DNA from: Acetobacteraceae bacterium
GTDB taxonomy: Bacteria; Pseudomonadota; Alphaproteobacteria; Acetobacterales; Acetobacteraceae
NCBI GenBank assembly: GCA_003133265.1
Contig: PKWQ01000463.1
Coordinates: 1-11,490 of the forward strand
Direction: 5' to 3'
Length of the DNA stretch: 11,490 nt
Positions 7,252-11,490 of this stretch are shown here, piece after piece (the first letter of the stretch is position 1; every line of letters starts with the position of its first letter). A program made the translations under genes and the position numbers. The notes beneath the pieces were generated by a model that had not been told where the DNA came from, made no database searches, and was given only the letters and a program-made list of their open reading frames with translations.

Positions 7252-7659
7252 TTACCGGCGCGAACGGCCGCCGAGTTCCGCCTCGATCGCCGCTTCGAGA
7301 TCATCGGGCGACATTTCCTCGGCCTCGTTCGGCAGGCTGGCGGCCTCTTCCTCGGCCGAGATGTCCTGCAAGCCGAAGATGTTCTGGTCCGTCGGGATAA
7401 GGTCCAGCACCTCTTCGTCCGCCGGCTCGGGCTCGGGCGCGCGCGAGAGCGACTTGATCAGGTCCTGCTCAAGCCTGGGCAGCTCGATCGTCTCCTCGGC
7501 GATCTCGCGCAGCGCGACCACGGGGTTCTTGTCGTTGTCGCGATCGACCGTCAGTTCTTCGCCACGGCTCAGGTTGCGCGCGCGCTGGGCGGCGAGCAAC
7601 ACAAGCTCAAAGCGGTTCGGAATCTTCTGAACGCAATCTTCTACGGTGACGCGCGCCAT
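7252..7659 (-). CDS. rpoZ: RNA polymerase omega subunit
   Basis: A 135-residue protein that helps RNA polymerase assemble by binding beta-prime. The core fold spans residues ~1-60: MARVTVEDCVQKIPNRFELV, then LAAQRARNL and NPVVALREIAEETI. A Glu/Asp-rich C-terminal tail (~75-130) is typical of alphaproteobacterial omega, which is longer than the 91-residue E. coli protein. The start is fixed by a perfect GGAGGT seven bases before the ATG; the longer frame from 7680 would begin upstream of this site and is not used. It is 18 bases ahead of rsh and probably shares its transcript. The pairing is common, and in well-studied bacteria omega contributes to a ppGpp binding site on the polymerase. Confidence 0.95.
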   Translation of the reverse strand: MARVTVEDCVQKIPNRFELVLLAAQRARNLSRGEELTVDRDNDKNPVVALREIAEETIELPRLEQDLIKSLSRAPEPEPADEEVLDLIPTDQNIFGLQDISAEEEAASLPNEAEEMSPDDLEAAIEAELGGRSRR

Positions 7660-7666
7660 GCGCTCG

Positions 7667-7672
7667 ACCTCC
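7667..7672 (-). promoter_or_regulatory. Ribosome binding site of rpoZ
   Basis: GGAGGT on the minus strand, seven bases before the ATG at 7659. It is a perfect Shine-Dalgarno match and decides between this start and an alternative 21 bases upstream. Confidence 0.8.
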
Positions 7673-7696
7673 AGGCTCAATTCGAGTGAAACGATG

Positions 7697-7724
7697 ATTT
7701 AAGCGAGCCTGCGCGGGAAAGCAA
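7697..7724 (-). promoter_or_regulatory. Possible promoter of the rpoZ-rsh-acpS-lepB operon
   Basis: In the 77-base gap between folK and rpoZ, the minus strand carries TTGCTT (7719-7724) and TTAAAT (7697-7702) separated by 16 bases, about 37 bases upstream of the rpoZ ATG. Each hexamer matches the sigma-70 consensus only moderately. The placement is sensible but the call is weak. Confidence 0.25.
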
Positions 7725-7736
7725 GCGCCAAGCCGT

Positions 7737-8264
7737 TCATAAAGCACATATCCGCTGCGGCGGCAGGTCGGCGAGCAGCGCGCGGGCGGTTCGTCCAAGC
7801 AGCGGGTGGACCCAGCCGGGCATGACATCGAGTAGCGGCACCAGCACGAAGGCCCGCAGATGCGCGCGCGGGTGTGGCAGCACCGGATCGGGCGCGGCGC
7901 GCACCAGATCGCCCATGGCGACGATGTCCAGATCGAGGGTCCGGGCCGCGTTCGCAGCACCTCGGGTTCGCCCGGCCCGCGCCTCTATCGCCTGCAACGC
8001 CGCCAGCAGCGCCTCCGGGGCGATTCTGCCCCGCAGATGCGCGATTCCGTTGACGTAGGGCGGCTGACCGGACGGCGGAACCGGCGCGGTCTCGTACCAG
8101 CGCGACACGCCGACCAGCCGCAGACCCGGCACAGCGCCCAGCGCGACGATGGCCGCCCGGCAGGTTTCGATCGGGCTCTGCCCGTCCGCCCCCGGCAGAT
8201 TGGCCCCGAGAGCGATCAAGATGTCCTGATCCTCGGACCTCGGGTCTTCACTTTTGCTCAACAT
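7737..8264 (-). CDS. folK: 2-amino-4-hydroxy-6-hydroxymethyldihydropteridine pyrophosphokinase
   Basis: A 175-residue cytoplasmic folate-pathway enzyme (HPPK) that transfers pyrophosphate from ATP to 6-hydroxymethyl-dihydropterin, giving the substrate of dihydropteroate synthase. Family motifs are ALGANLPG (18-25), SRWYETAPV then PPYVNG (54-73), ARTLDLDI (107-114, with the two magnesium-binding Asp at 111 and 113) and LPHPRAHLRAFVLVPLLDV (129-147). Length is normal for a single-domain HPPK. No Shine-Dalgarno precedes the ATG; a TAAATA hexamer lies about 8 bases upstream on the minus strand, so the message might start at or near the ATG and be leaderless. The N-terminal ~13 residues before ILIALG are not conserved, so a slightly later start is possible. 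It is read divergently from the NYN gene and lies 77 bases before rpoZ. Confidence 0.93.
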   Translation of the reverse strand: MLSKSEDPRSEDQDILIALGANLPGADGQSPIETCRAAIVALGAVPGLRLVGVSRWYETAPVPPSGQPPYVNGIAHLRGRIAPEALLAALQAIEARAGRTRGAANAARTLDLDIVAMGDLVRAAPDPVLPHPRAHLRAFVLVPLLDVMPGWVHPLLGRTARALLADLPPQRICAL

Positions 8265-8267
8265 AAT

Positions 8268-8283
8268 GTGATATTTAGATCAC
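8268..8283. promoter_or_regulatory. Palindrome GTGAT-N6-ATCAC between folK and the NYN gene
   Basis: GTGATATTTAGATCAC has perfect five-base inverted arms and lies 3 bases upstream of the folK ATG in the 99-base divergent gap. It resembles a CRP/FNR-family site, but its half-site spacing does not match CRP (TGTGA-N6-TCACA; here N8) or FNR (TTGAT-N4-ATCAA). It would overlap the folK -10/start region, so a bound repressor could block folK. One site cannot prove function. Confidence 0.25.
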
Positions 8284-8363
8284 GAGCCGCCCCGGAATCG
8301 CACTTTATCCGGTCAGCGCTGTATCCCACTGTCCAGTTTGTTTGCATCGAAAGGTCCAAAACC

Positions 8364-8969
8364 ATGCATTTTTTGCCCAATGAGCGGGTAGCCCTGTTTA
8401 TCGACGGCGCCAATCTGTATTCCGCCTCCCGCAATCTCGGGTTCGACGTCGATTACCGCAACCTGCTGGAATTCTTCCGCAAGCAGGCGCACGTCATTCG
8501 CGCCTACTATTACTCCGCCGTGCTGGAGACCGAGGAATACTCCCCGCTCAAGCCACTGACCGACTGGCTGGCCTATAACGGCTACTCCCTGGTCACCAAG
8601 CCGGCCAAGGAGTTCACCGATGCCTCCGGACGGCGCCGGGTAAAGGGGAACATGGACATCGAGGTCGCGGTGGACATGCTGGAACTGGCGCCGCGCATTG
8701 ACCATGCGGTGCTGTTCAGCGGCGATTCCGATTTCCGCCGGCTGGTGGAGGCGATGCAGCGCAAGGGCGTGCGGGTGTCCGTGGTGTCCTCGATCCGCAC
8801 CACCCCGCCGATGGTGGCCGACGAGCTGCGCCGGCAGGCCGATCAGTTCCTGGAACTGGCCGATATAGCCCCGGAATTCACCCGCCGGCAGACCGAGCCG
8901 CGGTCGCGCCCGCAGCCGATCCGTCCGACCCCGGCCGAGCCGTTCCACGACCCCCACGAAGTGGCGTGA
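8364..8969 (+). CDS. NYN-domain (LabA/DUF88-like) putative nuclease
   Basis: A 201-residue cytoplasmic protein of the NYN family, a PIN-like fold linked to metal-dependent RNA cleavage. The acidic residues expected at the active site are visible: Asp14 in LFIDGAN, Asp98 in KGNMDIE, and Asp121 and Asp123 in SGDSDF. The segment TKPAKEFTDASGRRRVKGN (78-96) and VADELRRQADQFLEL near 150-170 are typical of the alphaproteobacterial subgroup. The last ~30 residues are a Pro/Arg-rich disordered tail. The start is ATG 8364, preceded by GAAAGG at 8349-8354; the frame is open further upstream, but that part is shadow of folK. Its stop overlaps the start of the uracil-DNA glycosylase gene by 4 bases, so the two form a unit. 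The physiological RNA target is unknown. Confidence 0.9.
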   Translation: MHFLPNERVALFIDGANLYSASRNLGFDVDYRNLLEFFRKQAHVIRAYYYSAVLETEEYSPLKPLTDWLAYNGYSLVTKPAKEFTDASGRRRVKGNMDIEVAVDMLELAPRIDHAVLFSGDSDFRRLVEAMQRKGVRVSVVSSIRTTPPMVADELRRQADQFLELADIAPEFTRRQTEPRSRPQPIRPTPAEPFHDPHEVA

Positions 8970-9670
8970 GCGGCGGCAACCCGCGACACGGCAAGCACGA
9001 CATAGTGGCGGACCAGAATATCGCAGCCCCGGGGCACGATTGCGGGCTCTGTCCACGGCTGGTCGCCTACCGGGACGCCAACCGGGCGGCCAATCCGGAC
9101 TGGTTCAACGGGCCGGTACCGAGCTTCGGGCCGCTGGACGCGCGGTTGCTGGTGGTGGGCATGGCGCCCGGCGTGCGGGGGGCGAACCGCACCGGCCGGC
9201 CGTTCACCGGCGATCACGCCGGGATTCTGCTCTACACCACCCTGCTGAAATACGGCGTGGCGGAAGGCACCTACCTCGCGGACCCCGCCGACGGGCTGGT
9301 GCTGCATGATTGCCGGATCGCCAACGCGGTGCGCTGCGTGCCACCCGCCAATCTGCCGGAGCCGAAGGAGGTCGCCACCTGCAACCGCTTCCTGGCGGCG
9401 GAGTTGCAGGGACTGAAGAAACTCCGGGCGGTGCTGGCGCTCGGCGTGCTGGCGCATGCGGCGGTGCTGAAGGCCTGCGGCATTCCTGCCGCACGAATCC
9501 GCTTCCGCCACGGCGAGATCCATCAACTGCCGGACGGCCTGCTGCTGGCCGACAGCTACCATGTCTCCCGCTACAACACGAACACCCGTCGGCTGACCAC
9601 GGAGATGTTCGAGGACGTGGTGCGGCAGGTGCTGGCACGGCTGAACGCGTCGGCCATGCGTCAGCTATAG
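8966..9670 (+). CDS. Family 5 uracil-DNA glycosylase (iron-sulfur type)
   Basis: A 234-residue DNA repair enzyme predicted to excise uracil and possibly other deaminated bases from DNA. Four cysteines placed as in family 4/5 glycosylases (C26-x2-C29, C124 and C139) should bind a [4Fe-4S] cluster. Motif A reads GMAPGVRGANRTGRPFTGD (65-83), lacking the polar Asp/Asn used by families 1 and 4, as expected of family 5 (UdgB). Motif B is HVSRYNT (199-205). The GTG start lies inside the preceding NYN gene's stop (GTGA overlap), implying translational coupling; the first ~20 residues are not conserved. The 3' end overlaps the convergent molybdoenzyme gene by 10 bases. The symbol udgB would fit but is not certain. 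Confidence 0.9.
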   Translation: MSGGNPRHGKHDIVADQNIAAPGHDCGLCPRLVAYRDANRAANPDWFNGPVPSFGPLDARLLVVGMAPGVRGANRTGRPFTGDHAGILLYTTLLKYGVAEGTYLADPADGLVLHDCRIANAVRCVPPANLPEPKEVATCNRFLAAELQGLKKLRAVLALGVLAHAAVLKACGIPAARIRFRHGEIHQLPDGLLLADSYHVSRYNTNTRRLTTEMFEDVVRQVLARLNASAMRQL

Positions 9671-10335
9671 CGCTCCTCCAGCCACGGATCGGCGTTGTTG
9701 TGGTAGCCGCGCACCTCCCAGAAGCCGGGCCGGTCGCGGATGACGAACTCGATCCGCCGGACCCATTTCGCCGACTTCCACAGATACAGCCGCGGGATCA
9801 GCATTCGCACCGGCCCACCATGCTGGCGCGAGATCGGCTTGCCCTCCCACTCATGCACCAGGAATACGTCGGGCTGGTCGAACTGATCGAGCCGCACATT
9901 GGTGGTATATCCGTCGTGCGCGTGGAAGATCACATGCCGGACCAGCGGATCGGGCTTCACCAGATCGATCAGCGTGCGCGCCGCCACGCCCTTCCAGCGG
10001 TTGTCGTAGCGCGACCATTGCGTCACGCAATGCATGTCGGAGATGGTTTCCTGCTGCTCCAGCGCCAGAACCTCGTCCAGCGTCATGCCGATCCGGTTCT
10101 CCACCGCCCCGTCGATGTCCAGGCGGAATTTCTCCGGGCGCACGTCGGGCTGGATACCGAGATCAAGCACCGGCCAGTCCAGCACCAGCTTCTGCCCCGG
10201 CGGCAGGCGATCGCGCGCGGGATCGGCGGTGGTGCCGGTCAGCAGCCGGCCCTCGCGCGCCCAGTCCTGCTTCTTCTCGATCAGTTTTTCCCGGACGGCG
10301 CCGGTGCGCTCGATACCATCTTCGTTGTCGGTCAT
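9661..10335 (-). CDS. Sulfite oxidase-like molybdopterin oxidoreductase, cytosolic
   Basis: A 224-residue protein of the sulfite oxidase/MsrP-fold family, predicted to bind molybdopterin. The Mo-ligating cysteine is Cys103 in ISDMHCVTQWSRYDN, followed by WKGVAARTLIDL and, later, HAHDGYTTNV and HGGPVRMLIPRLYLWKSAKW. The C-terminal WEVRGYHNNADPWLEERY is typical of the short stand-alone subgroup. There is no Tat signal peptide, no membrane segment and no C-terminal dimerisation domain of true sulfite oxidases, so it is expected in the cytoplasm and its substrate is not known. The start is ATG 10335, supported by GGGGGA at 10340-10345; the longer frame to 10689 is shadow of smpB. It is read leftward and converges on the uracil glycosylase gene with a 10-base overlap. 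smpB ends 56 bases upstream on the same strand. Confidence 0.9.
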   Translation of the reverse strand: MTDNEDGIERTGAVREKLIEKKQDWAREGRLLTGTTADPARDRLPPGQKLVLDWPVLDLGIQPDVRPEKFRLDIDGAVENRIGMTLDEVLALEQQETISDMHCVTQWSRYDNRWKGVAARTLIDLVKPDPLVRHVIFHAHDGYTTNVRLDQFDQPDVFLVHEWEGKPISRQHGGPVRMLIPRLYLWKSAKWVRRIEFVIRDRPGFWEVRGYHNNADPWLEERYS

Positions 10336-10391
10336 CCTGTCCCCCTGGCGCGCCTGAACAGGAGGGAGATAGGACGATGGCGGCGTGGGTT

Positions 10392-10895
10392 CTAGTCCCT
10401 GCCCCGCGCCCGCAACAGCCGGGCCTTGTCGCGCTGCCAGTCGCGCGCGGCGATGGCGTGGCGCTTGTCGGATTTCTTGCGCCCCTCGCCGACGCCGAGC
10501 AGCACCTTGGCACGGCCGCGATCGTTGAAATGGATCTGCAACGGCACCAGCGTCACGCCGTCGCGCGCCACCGCGCCCAGCAGCTTGTCGATCTGCTTGT
10601 GCTTCAGCAGCAGCTTGCGCGGCGCGCGCGGCTCGAAGCGCGACAGCACGCCGCCCTGGTATTCCGGGATATAAACGTTGAACAGCCACATCTCGCCGTC
10701 GCGCTCGCCGGCCCAGGCTTCGGTCAGCGTGGCCCGGCCGAGGCGAAGGCTTTTCACCTCCGGCCCCTTCAGCACAATTCCAGCCTCAACGGTTTCCGTG
10801 ATCGTGTAGTCGAACCGCGCCTTGCGGTTCTGCGAGGCAATGCCGTGGGAAATCAGACCCTTCTTGGTCTTCGCCTTCGTCTCTGTTTCTGCCAT
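10392..10895 (-). CDS. smpB: SsrA (tmRNA)-binding protein
   Basis: A 167-residue cytoplasmic protein that binds tmRNA and brings it to stalled ribosomes for trans-translation. Motifs seen are ISHGIASQNRKARFDYTI (~15-32), GPEVKSLRLGRA (~44-55), the FNVYIPEY strand, KLLLKHKQIDKL and the basic C-terminal tail SDKRHAIAARDWQRDKARLL that enters the mRNA channel. The usual length is ~150-160; the extra residues are a Lys/Thr-rich N-terminus and a short Arg-rich end. The start is ATG 10895 rather than the TTG just before it. It begins 7 bases after the dapA stop, so the two are co-transcribed, a common alphaproteobacterial arrangement. No tmRNA gene is seen in the window. Confidence 0.96.
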   Translation of the reverse strand: MAETETKAKTKKGLISHGIASQNRKARFDYTITETVEAGIVLKGPEVKSLRLGRATLTEAWAGERDGEMWLFNVYIPEYQGGVLSRFEPRAPRKLLLKHKQIDKLLGAVARDGVTLVPLQIHFNDRGRAKVLLGVGEGRKKSDKRHAIAARDWQRDKARLLRARGRD

Positions 10896-10902
10896 CAAAC
10901 CA

Positions 10903-11490
10903 TCAGTTCAACAGGCCGACCTCGGTCATCGCCGCGCGCACGCGCACGCGCGTCGGCTCCATCAGCGGCGCCAGCGGCAGGCGGCACTTCTCCGAGGTCT
11001 TGCCGAGCAGGCTCGCGGCATATTTCACCGGGCCGGGGCTGGTTTCGGAAAACAGCGCGTCGTGCAGCGGCACCAGCCGGTTCTGGATCGCCATCGCATC
11101 GGCCACCCGGCCTTCCTGCCAGGCCATCTGCATATCGCTGCAGAAGCGCGGCGCAATGTTGCCGGTTACGCTGATGCAGCCCACGCCGCCGGCTGCGTTG
11201 AACGAGAGCGCGGTGTGGTCCTCGCCGGACAACTGGCAGAAATCGTCGCCACAGGCCCGGCGCGTATGCAGCGGGCGCGCCAGATTCATGGTCGCGTCCT
11301 TCACGCCGACGATGTTCCGGTGCTTGGCCAGGCGGGCCATCGTCTCCACGCTCATGTCGACCACGCTGCGCGGGGGGATGTTGTAGATGATGATCGGCAG
11401 GTCCACCGCGTCGGCGATGGCGGTGTAGTGCAGGAACATGCCTTCCTGCGTCGGCTTGTTGTAGTACGGCGTCACGATCAGCGCCGCGTT
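10903..11490 (-). CDS. dapA: 4-hydroxy-tetrahydrodipicolinate synthase, C-terminal part (runs off right edge)
   Basis: The C-terminal 195 residues of an enzyme of about 292 that condenses pyruvate and aspartate semialdehyde, the first step towards diaminopimelate and lysine. The visible part starts at NAALIVTPYYNKPTQEG. It includes the catalytic tyrosine and following arginine in IIYNIPPRSVVD, the Schiff-base lysine in NIVGVKDATMNLARP, and the family block NAAGGVGCISVTGNIAP. No internal start is the true one: the frame is open to the window edge, and the missing ~97 residues lie outside. It is 7 bases upstream of smpB on the same strand. The sequence looks alphaproteobacterial. Confidence 0.96.
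   Translation of the reverse strand, partial: NAALIVTPYYNKPTQEGMFLHYTAIADAVDLPIIIYNIPPRSVVDMSVETMARLAKHRNIVGVKDATMNLARPLHTRRACGDDFCQLSGEDHTALSFNAAGGVGCISVTGNIAPRFCSDMQMAWQEGRVADAMAIQNRLVPLHDALFSETSPGPVKYAASLLGKTSEKCRLPLAPLMEPTRVRVRAAMTEVGLLN

Noticed and set aside
8267..8284. A CRP-type binding site upstream of folK
   Set aside because: TGTGA and TCACG are separated by eight bases instead of six, so it does not fit the CRP consensus. Kept only as a generic palindrome.
7860..8363. A longer N-terminal extension of the NYN protein from an upstream start
   Set aside because: The upstream frame is antisense to folK and low in complexity, while ATG 8364 has a ribosome site and matches family N-termini.
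10336..10689. A longer start for the sulfite oxidase-like protein
   Set aside because: The extra residues are Arg/Ala-rich shadow of smpB; ATG 10335 has a good ribosome site and gives the normal family length.
1..11490. CRISPR array, tRNA, rRNA, insertion sequence, integrase or att-type repeats
   Set aside because: None was recognised on either strand, including around the composition and lineage change near 3,880.

Overview
The window joins two stretches that look as if they come from different bacterial phyla. Bases from about 3,900 to 11,490 read as an alphaproteobacterium, most likely Rhodospirillales/Acetobacteraceae. The gene set and order (dapA, smpB, NYN-domain protein, family 5 uracil-DNA glycosylase, folK, rpoZ, rsh, acpS, lepB) and the protein sequences fit that group. 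Bases 1 to about 3,860 read as an acidobacterium of the Solibacter/Bryobacter type. The evidence there is a zinc-ribbon + membrane anchor + LamG-like protein, a TPR protein and a stand-alone mannose-1-phosphate guanylyltransferase. These assignments come from recognising family sequence styles, not from a search.

Layout, left to right. 1-360 (-): N-terminal 120 residues of a TPR protein running off the left edge. 306-2447 (-): 713-residue zinc-ribbon/membrane/LamG-like protein, overlapping the TPR start by 55 bases. 2448-2591: short AT-rich gap. 2592-3668 (-): manC. 3670-4449 (-): lepB. 4512-4931 (-): acpS. 4936-7233 (-): bifunctional RelA/SpoT (Rsh). 7252-7659 (-): rpoZ. 7737-8264 (-): folK. 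8364-8969 (+): NYN-domain protein. 8966-9670 (+): family 5 uracil-DNA glycosylase. 9661-10335 (-): cytosolic sulfite-oxidase-fold molybdoenzyme. 10392-10895 (-): smpB. 10903-11490 (-): C-terminal two thirds of dapA, running off the right edge.

The main observation concerns lepB. Its first ~195 residues look alphaproteobacterial and its last ~64 look acidobacterial. The switch falls in or beside the universally conserved signal peptidase box E (GDNRDSSLDSR, 3865-3897). In alphaproteobacteria lepB is normally followed by rnc and era. Here the gene instead ends one base before an acidobacterial-looking manC. The reading frame is intact across the switch. Either two genomes recombined inside a conserved motif or, more likely, a metagenome assembler joined two genomes at a near-identical box E sequence. 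Raw read coverage across 3850-3905 would decide.

Functionally, the right part is a housekeeping block: lysine/peptidoglycan precursor synthesis (dapA), ribosome rescue (smpB), folate (folK), RNA polymerase omega, (p)ppGpp metabolism, acyl-carrier-protein activation and protein export. A two-gene plus-strand unit (NYN and uracil glycosylase) is embedded in it. I found no rRNA, tRNA, CRISPR array, insertion sequence or phage gene, and no gene-free stretch longer than about 150 bases.
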